Part shown: positions 47,401-58,119 of the stretch, piece by piece | Position numbering within the stretch: position 1 is the stretch's first letter | Layout of the letters: each line of letters starts with the position of its first letter | Assembly (NCBI RefSeq): GCF_000151315.2 | Contig: NW_011887296.1 | Coordinates: 1,636,998-1,700,997 of the forward strand | Direction: 5' to 3' | Length of the DNA stretch: 64,000 nt | Origin: Capsaspora owczarzaki ATCC 30864 | Taxonomy: Eukaryota; Opisthokonta; Filasterea | Notes under the pieces: generated by a model | Told to the model about the DNA's origin: nothing | What the model saw: only the letters and a program-made list of their open reading frames with translations | Databases searched by the model: none | Translations under genes and position numbers: made by a program

Positions 47401-49329
47401 ATGTCAACAGCAACACGCTGCTGGCTCGCCCGCCTGCCCACCGCCGCAGCAGTCCCGATCGCGCGTGCAGGTCGCCTGGCCATCTCGTCATCATGCAATG
47501 CCCTGCGATGCTCGATGCGCTCCAAGTCAAGCTACCGCGCCAAGAAGCAGCTTGTTCAGCTTCAGGCAGACAGATCCACGGTCGAGCTGAACAGGCCAAG
47601 CACCAATCCAAGTAGTGACCAGAGCGATGATCATCACAGTCATGCTGGCGATCGTCACAGCTATGCTGATGACAGGCTGGCCGCCAGCGAGGCCGCGAAT
47701 GACGCTGCGTTCGATGCCATGCTGGACGCGTCGCCGCTCGCTCAGCTCCATCTGCCAGTGCTCATCCACCGCGTCGTCGATGCGCTTCTGCCAGGAACAC
47801 TTGCTGCTATGCAAACCTCTTCCGCTGCGGCGGCGGCGGCGTCGAAGGCGGCGGTTGGCGCGGTCAGCCACAGTGTCGTTGATCCATTTGTCAGCTTGGC
47901 CACAGTCCAGCCGCAGGCAGGATCACAACCGGATGTGATCCAGCTCGCATCTCACTCAAAAGCAAGCAGCAGTCTTACTGATACTCTGGGCGAGCTCAAA
48001 ACCCAGGCACCCACGGCCAAACCCCAGGAATCGGGCTTGCCGCAATCGTCGCTCGCTCCAACTCGACCTCCTCTCATTCTCCTTGACGCGACGTTTGGGG
48101 CGGGCGGGCATTCTGCAGCATTGTTGCGGCATGCTCCACCAAACACTACTCTATTTGCGATCGACCGCGATCCGGATGCCATTCAACGGGCCGAGCAGCT
48201 TGGCCAGACCAATTCGTTGTTTCATAGCTCGCGTTTTCGTCCGTTGCAAGGGTCCTTCTCCCAGATGCGGCAACTGGTGGCAGACCAAGGCATACAGCCC
48301 GGATCAGTCGACGGCATTCTGATGGATATCGGGTTTTGCAGCACGCAGGTGGACGATGCCACGCGCGGATTTTCGTTTCTCTGCGACGGTCCTTTGGACA
48401 TGCGGATGGGGGCCGGCACGGCGTTTGAGCTCGCAGCCATCCCAACAGCAGCCACCGTACTGGCAACACTGCGTTGTGAAGAACTCACACACATTCTCCG
48501 GCTGTATGGTGAGCTCCCAAAGGCACGTGCGATTGCGGATGCCATCGTCCGAACACGCAAAACAACCCCAATCCAATCAACGCTGCAGCTGGCGGATATT
48601 GCACGCAGGGCAGTCTTTTCGGAAGCAGAGTACAAGGAGTGGCAACTCCACTGGGACAAGATCAAAGCGTACTTGCAGTCTCAGCGCAGCCAGTCTCCAA
48701 CCGTGCTCTCACAGATGCTGGACGACGACCTTCAAGACTCTGGTTTGTCGCTGGACGAGCCAGATGCTCCTGACAGTCGGCAAGCTCCCCAGCCTCGCCA
48801 GAATCCTGCCCTGGACAAACCTGGCGCGTTTCGCTTTCAAGGCCGAAAAGTCAAAGACCCTGCTCGCCAAGTATTTCAAGCCCTTCGTGTGTTTGTGAAT
48901 GACGAAATATCAGAGCTTCGGGCAGGGTTGGGTCAGGCCATCGCCCTTCTGCGTCCTGGCGGCAGACTTGCCGTGATTACTTTTCAAGGCGCCGAAACAA
49001 CTGCACTGCGACGTTTTTTGCAAAGCCCCACCGCCATTCTAGCTGCTGATTCCGTGCGGAGTCTTGACGAAGATGCACCAGCAGCATCCAACGCACGTTC
49101 AGCGGACAGTTCTCGCCCGCGTCACATTTCGCTAAACGATCGGTTTCTCGCCCAGAAACTGCAGGAATTTGAACAGATGCAGAGCAACAACGACCCCACT
49201 CACTTCCCCACGTCGCGCGCACTACCACTGACTGTGTTGCACAAAGCGATTGGCCCCAGCGAGCACGAAATCCACCGCAACCCTCGTGCCCGCTCGGCCA
49301 AACTGCATGTTTTTGAGCGGTCGTTGTAA
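47401..49329 (+). CDS. METTL15: METTL15/RsmH-like rRNA (cytosine-N4) methyltransferase, probably mitochondrial
   Basis: RsmH (MraW) methylates N4 of C1402 in bacterial 16S rRNA, and METTL15 does the equivalent in mitochondrial 12S rRNA. The intronless gene encodes 642 residues. The first 50 are Arg/Ser/Ala-rich without acids (ATRCWLARLPTAAAVPIARA), typical of a mitochondrial targeting peptide. After a linker of about 160 residues come the SAM motif LLDATFGAGGHSAALL, the acidic loop FAIDRDPDAI, and GILMDIGFCSTQVDDATRGF with SFLCDGPLDMRM. Next are LRCEELTHILRLYGELPKAR and QVFQALRVFVNDEISELRAG. The end contains EIHRNPRARSAKLHVFER, the family C-terminus. The consensus DLGVSS loop reads DIGFCS here, a mild change. 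The start is the first ATG after a TTTTCTCAGAC leader; upstream in-frame codons lack an ATG. Confidence 0.92.
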   Translation: MSTATRCWLARLPTAAAVPIARAGRLAISSSCNALRCSMRSKSSYRAKKQLVQLQADRSTVELNRPSTNPSSDQSDDHHSHAGDRHSYADDRLAASEAANDAAFDAMLDASPLAQLHLPVLIHRVVDALLPGTLAAMQTSSAAAAAASKAAVGAVSHSVVDPFVSLATVQPQAGSQPDVIQLASHSKASSSLTDTLGELKTQAPTAKPQESGLPQSSLAPTRPPLILLDATFGAGGHSAALLRHAPPNTTLFAIDRDPDAIQRAEQLGQTNSLFHSSRFRPLQGSFSQMRQLVADQGIQPGSVDGILMDIGFCSTQVDDATRGFSFLCDGPLDMRMGAGTAFELAAIPTAATVLATLRCEELTHILRLYGELPKARAIADAIVRTRKTTPIQSTLQLADIARRAVFSEAEYKEWQLHWDKIKAYLQSQRSQSPTVLSQMLDDDLQDSGLSLDEPDAPDSRQAPQPRQNPALDKPGAFRFQGRKVKDPARQVFQALRVFVNDEISELRAGLGQAIALLRPGGRLAVITFQGAETTALRRFLQSPTAILAADSVRSLDEDAPAASNARSADSSRPRHISLNDRFLAQKLQEFEQMQSNNDPTHFPTSRALPLTVLHKAIGPSEHEIHRNPRARSAKLHVFERSL

Positions 49330-49509
49330 CGCGGTGGGGATTCTTCAATGGAAGATGCAATCCATCGGTCAAACCCCACTCTTGTTACTCTTGTTGTCAT
49401 GCCCACAAATAAACAAAGATGACAAAACAAGCGGAATGAACACGGGGTGGGTCTGTGATCATGTTTTTTTTGTTAAACATTGAAACCCAGCACACAAGGG
49501 GGCAAAACT

Positions 49510-52500
49510 CTACGCCCACCAAACCCTGGGAAGCTCAACACGCGTCGCCAGAGGATATGGCTTGAAGAGAGCGGGACCGGCGGCGACCAAATTGTCGTGC
49601 ACGTCAGTCGGAATCAACTGGAGGTCAGCCCAAAGCGATTCCAGTTGGTGGCGCGAGAGTCCCTGTTGCCGAGAGTGCTCGCGAACCCGTTGCATGCACA
49701 ACTCGGCGAGCGTGGGGATGGTGTGGCGCCGATAAACAATCAGATCCGAAGCCGTGGCTGTCCATTGGCAAAAGCGAAACGAGCGAATTGTGTCAATAAA
49801 TTCATCCCATAGATTCTCGAAGCAGTCAATCGCGGCTGCAGAACAAAACAGAAAAAAAACCCCACACCACTTACAAATGCACAGGTCGGCACGAGAGGTG
49901 AAGGCCAAACCCGTGATGGAATGGCCAAACAGCGAAATCAGTTGATGCGCACCGGTCTCAACGTTGAGCAAATGGACCACCGACTGCTTTTCAGCATATG
50001 CAAGAATGTTGTCATCCAACGGAGAGAACGCAAGGGCGAGGACAGGACCTGATTTGCTTCACTGTTAGCAAAAACAAAAAGTGCTCGGCTACAAAAAGCC
50101 CCATACACTTGAAATCGTGCAGTACGCGAAATTGCGCAGTACCTGTTGCTTCACCAAGCTCGACCAGAGTTCGAGTCTCGGCATTCCACACCATAGCGCA
50201 GTTGTGGGTGTCGGAAGACAGTGCAAGATACTTGGAACTCTTGCTCCATGCTTGGTACATGCACGAATCGATCCTATCCGCTCTCCTCTCTTTGACGGCT
50301 CGAGCTGTGGTGAGCCCCGAGTGAGCACACTTTTAAAAACCAACCACGGAACACGAGAGCAGTGCAGCTGCGGAAAACAAAATGTTTCTCGCACACACGG
50401 ACACAACACGTCGATTGCCAAGCAAGCAAGCAAAAAGTTACTTACGCGTGGTCAACTGATCGCGGGAAGAGACGCGAGTGGGCAGGTTTGCCATGTCGAG
50501 CAGGTACCCATCCAACGAATCGCAACACACGGCCAGGTGTTGGCCGTTGGGACTGACAGCGACGTGGTTGACGCGTCCAGCAAATCCGTGAATGTAACGG
50601 TGGACGGGCGGTTCGCCAAGTTGAATGGTCGTAATGCAAATGCAACGCGCATTCAGTGCCAAGTACAACGTGAGCGAAGTATCCGAGATCGGCACGAGAT
50701 CGATTGCATTCACCATCTCGAGTTGCTCAAGTTGCAGGTTTGCAACAACCCCGTACGAAAGCCTGCCAGCACGTTTGTGTTCATGCCGGATACCGAGCAA
50801 CCAGACGAATGATGAAGCAAACCATCACACACACACACATACACACCCGGGAGTGAGCAAATCGCAGCTAAAAACGAAATCACCGGAATGGAATGGGAAC
50901 ATACCTATGCCGGGTTGTCGGACGAAGCAGAATGACCACGCCTGCATCAAATCCAAGGGCAATGTATCCAGCCTTGAAGCACACTCCAAACGCCTGATCG
51001 AGTTGACCGTTCGTCAAATCGGCGAGGGTCCACTCGTCAAAATAACCTGGCACGGACGGAACTGGCTCCATAGCGGGTCGAACTGGCCCTGTGGGCCCCA
51101 TCAGCGAACGAGGGTTGCAAATTTGCGTCAAGAGCTTCGGAGTATGAATTGAAGGCATGCTTAAAGGCCGAGGCGGTAGGGGAGCAGGAGCAGCACTTGC
51201 ACGATCGATCGCTTCGTGCAAGAATTGTTCGTGATTCTTGACATCGACCGAGTTGTTGGGTGAAGGAAATTCAATCTGAAGACAATCAAGGCACGGCAGT
51301 GAGCGCAAATTCAATCCTCTGGCGGCAGTACAAAGAGGATACACTGCGTCACTTGCCCCCTCTCGCTTCTCGCAAACAGCAAGCAACTTCAAACAAAACA
51401 AAAACAAAGAAAGGATGCAAGAAGTGAAAGAACAAAAAAAAGCGGGAACAAACCTCGGCGTTGGGGAACACAAAGAGCGGCGTGATTCGGTCAAAGCCGA
51501 GAACGAGAATGACCTCTTGCTGCTCAAGACCGGCAATTCCAGTCAGAAATCCGGTGGCAACGCTGCAAGCCACCTGGTCATGGCCGCCGTAGGCGGTGAC
51601 TGGTGCCGACCCGGAAGGCTGCTCGTCAACGTAACGCAGTGGATTTTGCATGGCAGACTTTCGAATGCCGTTCAGGGCTGGCGGAATGAGTGTGTTGCGG
51701 ACAAATCGCTCTTCCAAAAAGACTTGCGCCTGCACAAAGCGGTTCAAATGCCGATCAAAGACCGATTGGCCATGGATGTCCTGCGCAGCTTGATGCACCA
51801 GCGAAATGAAGGTCCGCGGCGGGCACGCGTTGGCTCCGAGAACCCCCATCAGCACGAGGGTGGTCACATTGTGATCGTTCCTATCGTGCTCCGACAGTAA
51901 CGCTGCCGTTTGTGTTTGCAGCAAGAGAGGGCCGAGCAGCTGAAAGACAGGATCGAGGTGCGCTTTAGACTGCGGCCACTTTGTGAGGAAACGAGGGTGC
52001 AACGGCTTGTTGAAGGCCGGAGCGAAGCCCGCGGCCAGGTTGTCTGGGTCGAAGCTGCTGGTTGCGTCAATGCGAGGCGCGCGCAAAGAACTATCGTAAG
52101 ATGTTGAAAGCCCAGAATATCGACCTCTGGTCGGAGCATGGGGAGCTGCAAGCACTTCTTCTTCGTCGCCGTCCACATCGTCATCTTCCCAAGCATCGTC
52201 ATCCTCGTCGTCGTCCGCAGCCTCGGCGTCCTCGTCGTCGTCGTCGTCGTCGTCCGCAGCCTCGGCGCCGTCCTCGTCCTCGTCTTCCCATGCATCCGAG
52301 TCAGAGTCTTCTTCGACAGCCATGACAATACGCTCATGAACATGCTCGTTAACGGGCTCAGCAACGGGCTCAGCAACGGGCTCGTTCTCGGCAGAAGGTG
52401 GGTCTCGAGCGAGGTCGGCTTGCTGGAGGGCATGCTGGAGGGCATGGCGAGCAGCGTAAATGGGGCGCATTCGGTCCTCCACTTTTCGCGTATGAAGATT

Positions 52501-53862
52501 GACACTGAGAATGCGCAGGTGCTCGTCGAGCTTTGCATCAACGTACGGCGAGGACAGGAGCGCGGCGGTGGCCTTCTCCCAAAATGCCAAGCGGACTCGC
52601 TCGTGATGATCTATCGCGAGGTTCCAGGCATTGTCTGCGAGAATTCGCTGCCGCGCCTTCTCCAAGGAGCTCAATTCAGTAAGATGCTTGGGCCAGTCAA
52701 AGTGGTCTGCCATGGGCTGAAGGGGGCATGCAGGATTGCACATCATCATGAGTCGTTGCCAGTTTTGCAACGTCTCAATGCCAGTCTGACGAAGCTGAGG
52801 GAGCGAAGTTGTGATTCCCCGAAGCGTCGGAACCAGGTCTTGCTCGTCGTCCGTGCGAAGCAGGGTTTGGAGCGACGGCAGGCAGACGGCGGGCGAATCC
52901 GTGGTGAGGAGCTCGTGTTCGTGCACGGCGGCAATGAGATTGATGATAGTTTCGAAGGGCAGGACGCGGCGAAGTTTGGCACCGGTCGCTGTTGGCTTGT
53001 CTGTGGGCGGGTAGATGAGCGGCTGGAGCACATTTCGAGCGTCGCCGCGCAAAATCACGGCCAACGCCCTCGAGCGGACGCCCTCTCGGTGCAACGGCGC
53101 AGGAAACGACATTGCTCTGCTATACGGGACTGCGCTTGCATGAAACTCGCTGTTGAGGGACTGTGGCGCAGACAGTAGCGCTTCCATGAATGCCTTGTCG
53201 GCAGGGTCGAGCAGTTGTTGCGCTACGACTGGCTTGGTGAGATTGGCAGCAGCGGCATCATCGGTGGCATTGTGATCTTGACTACTCTGGTCCTCCTTGG
53301 CCTTGTCCTTGTCCTGATCTTGCTTTTCAGCATTTGCAGCAGCAGTATCTTGATTCTGAGCAGCTGCAACTGCGCCGCGGCTGCCTGGCTTGGACGACGA
53401 CGCGGCCGACGACTTTGCGCTCTTCAGGTCGTCGGCGAGTTTGCCAAACACCCTGAACGGCCTGAGCGATCCTGCATAGTCGTACTCGTCGTCGCTGGAG
53501 ACGTCCGCGTCGTCGAGGAGCGGCGCGGCAACGCCAGGCGGCAGAGCATCACGGGCCGCAGCCACCCGGGCGCGCTTCCGCAGTGGTGGTGGTGGTGGTG
53601 GTGGTGGTGGATTCGGCTGCTGCCTGCTGGGATTGCTTGGAGCAGTAAACTCGGCAGCAGCGAAGGACGAGGACGAGGACGAGGACGAGTAGTGCTGCTC
53701 GCACGTGCGGCGGAGTGGTTGGATGGGCCACCGCGCCTGAATGAGCGCAGAGGGCGACGACGAGGATGAGGCAGCGGGTGTGGATGCGGATGCGGATGCG
53801 GATGCGGAGGCAGGCCGGGCGGCGGGGCGGCGGAAGCGGACGGCTGGGCGGTGCGCCTGCAT
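49510..53862 (-). CDS. Large WD40-repeat protein with an acidic middle and a possible SOCS-box-like end
   Basis: Six exons sum to 1252 residues: 53862-51454, 51275-50905, 50762-50446, 50304-50143, 50048-49875 and 49835-49510. Residues 1-110 are Ala/Ser/Pro-rich with a proline run. A helical region of about 300 residues (LPFETIINLIAAVHEHELLT, DHFDWPKHLTELSSLEKARQ) is followed by a run of about 60 Asp/Glu/Ala residues and another helical block (FDRHLNRFVQAQVFLEERFV). The C-terminal third looks like a beta-propeller: GFAGRVNHVAVSPNGQHLAV, SSDTHNCAMVWNAETRTLVE, LALAFSPLDDNILAYAEKQS and LFGHSITGLAF. The last 80 residues include IPTLAELCMQRVREHSRQQG, which fits the TLxxxCxxxV elongin-BC box, then LIPTDVHDNL. 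A SOCS-box reading would make it a cullin-5 ligase adaptor. I do not recognise the family. Confidence 0.65.
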
Positions 53863-54298
53863 TTTCGTGGAATTGAAATCTCAGAATCTGAGATCACAAA
53901 AAACAAAAAACACAAACTAAATAGAGTGAAAAACCAAAAAAACGAGCAAAAAGAGTTCAAAAAGAAGAAACGAAAACAAAGTTGCACGCCAAAAGCAAAA
54001 ACTCTCTTCAATGCCCAATGCTTGCCTCCATACTACTGTAGTAGGATGCCTTCAACCCTAACCCTAAACCCCCAACCCTAACCCTAACCCTCTCCCATTG
54101 AGCTGTTGCTGGACCACCTGTGAATCGCAGCGTGCAGTATTTCCCCCTCCTTCCAAAGATAGATGGTCACTCAGTCTTTTTTCTTTCTTTCTCAGAAACC
54201 ACACCCATCCTCCTCCTCTTTCCGCCAATCCCCCAACTCCTCTTCTTCCCTCACCCTTCCCCTTTTCCCCTTTTCCCCCTTTTCCTCCTTGTGTTACG
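53863..54298. promoter_or_regulatory. Bidirectional upstream region with telomere-type repeats
   Basis: The WD40 gene (minus) and RAE1 (plus) diverge from this 436-base region, so it should contain both promoters. A block of CCCTAA units sits in its middle (54054-54090). A C/T-rich leader (54180-54290) precedes the RAE1 ATG. Confidence 0.5.
54054..54090. repeat. Interstitial telomere-type repeat (CCCTAA)n
   Basis: The stretch reads as five to six imperfect copies of CCCTAA (TTAGGG on the other strand), with one extra A and two extra C. It is the animal/fungal telomere unit. It lies between two divergent housekeeping promoters, not at a sequence end. Confidence 0.9.
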
Positions 54299-56525
54299 AT
54301 GGCTCAGGCAGCAGTTGGACCGCCGCACAACCCCAACAACGACTTGGAGATGGCCAATGCGCCGGACGACAGCGTTTCGTCGATGCGCTTCTGCCCCAGC
54401 GACACGCTGGACTACCTCGTTGTCGGCGCCTGGGATCAAACGGTGAGTGGAAGCGCGCGCGCGACCAGCGGGAGACCAGCGGGAGACCAGCGGGAGAGGG
54501 AAAAAGAGAGAGAGGGCAGAGAGAGAGAGATCCAAAGAACGGATAAAAGCGCAGTTTCGCCTTACTAATATTCAGGGAGCGTGGTTACCTTTTCCCCACT
54601 GTTGTTGCTCATACTGTTTTGCTCACTAACTCTCGCTTTTGCGTTCTGTCCCCTCTCAAACCCTGCCCCCTGCCCCCTCTCCCCCCACCGCACCGCCCTC
54701 ATCATCAACAGACCCGCGTCTACAATGTGGATCCGATGTCTGGCCAGAGCGAGCAGAAGATGGTCTTCCCGATGGACGCGCCCGTCCTCGACGTTGCATG
54801 GCACGCGGTAAGATAGGGACGAGCTGAGCTGCTGAACTAACTGCCACCATCGCTGCGAGTGCGCTCGGGCAATCCATCATCATGTCATGTGCTGCTGGCG
54901 ACATTGGTGCTCCGTGCGATTTTGCTGCACTTGGAGCTGCGGGGGGAAAGGGGGCGAAATCGATGGATTTTGCAATGGAAAACGCACACAGTGTGCATTT
55001 GTGCATTGTGCATTGGAGTGTGTGCAATCGGAACAACTCGAACGTCATACGAAGCATTGCACGTTTGGGTGTTGTGATTGCCATCATCATCACAATTGCC
55101 AGCCGTGCCCTCTCAATGATCCAGAGTACAAACAAACCCAACTGTCTCACGATGATTCGTTTGACCATTCCAGGATTGCAGCAAGGTTTTCGCCGCTGGC
55201 TGCAACAAACAAACACACATGTTCGATCTTGGTACCGGCCAGTCAATGCCAGTAGCCATGGTACGTGATGGATGAAACCTTCGTTGGCGCTTGCTTGTTG
55301 TTGGCGCTTGCTTGTCGGCATCGTTCCTCATTGGCGTCATGATTTGTCTTCCTGCTGTTAGCACGATCAACCGATCAAAACCATTCGTTATCTGACCGAG
55401 CCTGGATTGCTCATGTCTTGTGGCTGGGACCGCATGGTCAAGGTGAGCGTCGGAAGAGCAAACATGAAACGCACGCAATTTTTTCGTCGTCTCATTTCCG
55501 GGGTGCCTTTGTTTTGTTGGATGATTTGTCGCTAGTTCTGGGATTTGCGGTCGCCCAATTGCATCAATCAACTGCAACTGGCGGAGCGTGTGTACGCGGC
55601 CGATGCCGTCTACCCCATGGCCGTTGTTGCCACTGCCGACCGCCATGTTAACTTGATTGATTTGCGCCAGCCTTCCGCTGACTGGGTAAAAAAATAGAAA
55701 GCACCCGCCTTTCGCTGCATGCAGTCATAAAACGTACACCTTTCGGTCGCTAACATTGCCTCTGCTTTTTTTTTTTTTTTGTTTCGTCGCTTGATTTCCG
55801 CGTTTTCCAGCGGCAAGAGACGTCTCTCAAGTACCAAACTCGTTGCGTCGCCGTCTTCCCTCAAGCAAACGGCTACGCCATTGGCTCGATCGAAGGCCGC
55901 GTGGCTGTCAACTATCCAGAGTTTGCTGCCGACGACAAGTTGCGTCACTTTGCGTCTATTTGGATTTGCCGCTGGTTAATTTTCGCTGTTTTCTGTTGTT
56001 GCTGACTTGGTGATTTGGGCGCGATTCGACAGACGAAACTTCTCATTCAAGTGCCATCGCTTGAACGAAGGTCGCTTGAACGACGGCCAGACTCGCGACG
56101 ATGTGTACGCAGTGAATAGCATTGTCTTCCACCCGACTTATGGCACGTTCGCCACGACTGGCTCGGACGGCTGCTTCTTTTTCTGGGACAAGGACAGCCG
56201 ACAGCGTCTCAAGCCCTTCAACCGGGCCAACCAGCCCATTCCCTGCAGCTCTTTCAACGGTGCTGGCAACGTGTTTGCCTATGCCGTCAGCTACGATTGG
56301 TCGCGAGTAAGTGCACTGAGCTTGGTCGACGAATTGCTAGAATTGCTAGAGGGAAAGGGTTGTCCGAGTGACTGATTTGGTTTGGTTTGACAATAGGGAA
56401 TCGATGGCGCGTCAAATCAACGCCCCCATCTATTGCTTCACAGTGTCCGTCCCGATGAGATCCGACCCAAGCCAGCACCAGCTGCCCAACCACCGAGCTA
56501 TCTCAAGTCTGGCGGCCGGCGATGA
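54299..56525 (+). CDS. RAE1: mRNA export factor RAE1 (Gle2)
   Basis: RAE1 is a seven-blade WD40 propeller that binds the GLEBS motif of NUP98 at nuclear pores and acts in mRNA export and spindle assembly. Eight exons sum to 362 residues (human RAE1 is 368): 54299-54442, 54712-54807, 55174-55260, 55362-55442, 55536-55685, 55811-55938, 56033-56306 and 56397-56525. Landmarks are PPHNPNNDLEMANAPDDSVS, FPMDAPVLDVAWHADCSKVF, HDQPIKTIRYLTEPGLLMSC, GWDRMVKFWDLRSPN, YQTRCVAVFPQANGYAIGSI, NFSFKCHRLNEG, VYAVNSIVFHPTYGTFATTG and NVFAYAVSYDWSRG. The C-terminus (RPKPAPAAQPPSYLKSGGRR) differs from the animal tail but is again basic. Confidence 0.95.
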
Positions 56526-56772
56526 TGACCCAAAAACAAACCAAAAGAACAAACCAAAAGAACAAAACAAAAAAAAACAAACCAAAACAAAAAGCCAGAC
56601 CAGTTTTTGTTCCCACTTTCACTTCCAACGCTCTTACTTCTCTATTCACTTGTTATGGTGGCTTTTTGCGTGCTTTTAGTATGTGTCAAACCTTTCTTGA
56701 ATGTATTTTTTTTTCATTGTTCCAAAAACGAGCGGATGAACACAGTCTTTTGTTTTGTCAACAGGTTTTGCA

Positions 56773-57450
56773 ATGGAAACGACAAGGCAAGAGGTCGAGC
56801 ACCGAGCGGCGTTCGTCGTCTTTGTCAACGTCGAGAGCGAAACCAGTGCCTCAATCTGGATGTCCTTTAACACGAATGCGGCCAAAACCAACGGGTATCA
56901 ATGGGAAATGTTTGGCGGCAAGGCGACTCGCCCGGATAAAGCCAACCCCGCCGCGACAGCCGCCCGCGAGTTCGCCGAGGAAGCACTTGCCATACTCAAG
57001 CAGAAAAAGAAGGTGTCGTTGGCACAACAACTCAAGATGCCCGATGCAGGAAGCGTGCATGGCGAAGTTACCGCTGAGATTCAGCAATGTTTAGCCTGTG
57101 CGCGTGACCAGGTGTGGCTCTCACAAAGTCAGAATCGCGTCTTTCTCGTGCCTGTCGACCGCTTACCCAACCTTGGCAAGATGGTCCTGGTTGCCCTCGC
57201 TGGGTTCACGGGTGGTCCCAAAAAAGCTGGCGTGCTGGAGTTTCGTCGTAGCGAATCGGCGAGTCCGTTTCGGCTCGTTTCAGATCCGGAAAAACCAGTG
57301 CGAGGCTGGGTTACTACTATTCTTGAAAGCGTCGCCTTCCAAGATGCGCTGGCGCAACTTGTTCGAAACGAGCTGGTTGATCGTTTGCAGAAGGCGAGTG
57401 CGATCGCAGCGGACAGCACAACGGTCCCGCTTCCTCCTCCCACATCATGA
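56773..57450 (+). CDS. Divergent Nudix-like protein
   Basis: The 225-residue frame starts METTRQEVEHRAAFVVFVNV and reaches WEMFGGKATRPDKANPAATA then AREFAEEALAIL. GGK plus AREFAEE is laid out like a Nudix box (REUxEE core intact), but the Gx5E part is stretched and the usual final Gly is Ala. The rest (NRVFLVPVDRLPNLGKMV, PFRLVSDPEKPVRGWVTTIL) fits a mixed alpha/beta fold. Activity cannot be assumed. A good CAG acceptor lies at 56763-56764, 8 bases before the ATG, so an upstream exon in the preceding 240 bases is possible. The gene follows RAE1 on the same strand. Confidence 0.6.
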   Translation: METTRQEVEHRAAFVVFVNVESETSASIWMSFNTNAAKTNGYQWEMFGGKATRPDKANPAATAAREFAEEALAILKQKKKVSLAQQLKMPDAGSVHGEVTAEIQQCLACARDQVWLSQSQNRVFLVPVDRLPNLGKMVLVALAGFTGGPKKAGVLEFRRSESASPFRLVSDPEKPVRGWVTTILESVAFQDALAQLVRNELVDRLQKASAIAADSTTVPLPPPTS

Positions 57451-58119
57451 TGAAGCAGCATCAGGAAGCTTACATGCAAGTAGTGCAGGGAAGCGCGCTA
57501 TGGGCTGCAGCTCGAGCGAGTCTGGGTCATCCGACATGGGCGACGGCCAACCTCATCAGTCCATGGTGATTGAAAACATCCTCTGTCAGATCAGCCGTCC
57601 ATCGAAATGTACATGCACACCCTTTTTGGGGATGGAAAATCGCGCTGTTGGCTCAATAGAACCGGTTGAACCGAGAGCGCACAAAGTTTTCGTTGTGGCA
57701 TTGGGTGTTGGGTTATTGCGCTCTTTCCTCCACGTCTGGGGGTTGATCTCGGGTTGAGCGCAGTCAAATTTGCACATTAAAGTCGGACTGTTATGAGAGC
57801 AGTCAAGTTTGCACATTAGAGTCGGACTGTTACGACGGATTCGTGAGCTTTTTGCACGAGAACAGTTATCATTGGTCAGGATTGCATCCCTCGTTATCAC
57901 AAGCCAACAGCAAACACGCACAAGTTCACACATGCCATTCACAGTAGCACTGGTGTTGTATACGTGGAATTTGCAGCTTGGAACGAGAAGCAATCACCAA
58001 CAAGACTGAAATGTTCAACAAGATTCGCAACTCGTTGGCTGTTTCACGAACAACGAGGTTGTCTTCCTGCTGCTCCCCTTGCTTGTTTTGCATAAGAATA
58101 AATGTACAAATGAATACAG
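57451..58119. other. Convergent 3' region with a 39-base tandem repeat
   Basis: No gene is supported in these 669 bases. The only structure seen is the tandem repeat listed separately. An antisense open frame (57586-57993) contains the repeat and looks like chance. Confidence 0.35.
57757..57835. repeat. 39-base unit repeated twice in tandem
   Basis: Each copy contains GCAGTCAA(A/G)TTTGCACATTA followed by (A/G)AGTCGGACTGTTA. The copies differ at only a few positions. Confidence 0.85.

Noticed and set aside
57586-57993. Minus-strand open frame of 135 codons
   Set aside because: It spans the 39-base tandem repeat and shows no family features. Translated repeat units explain its length.
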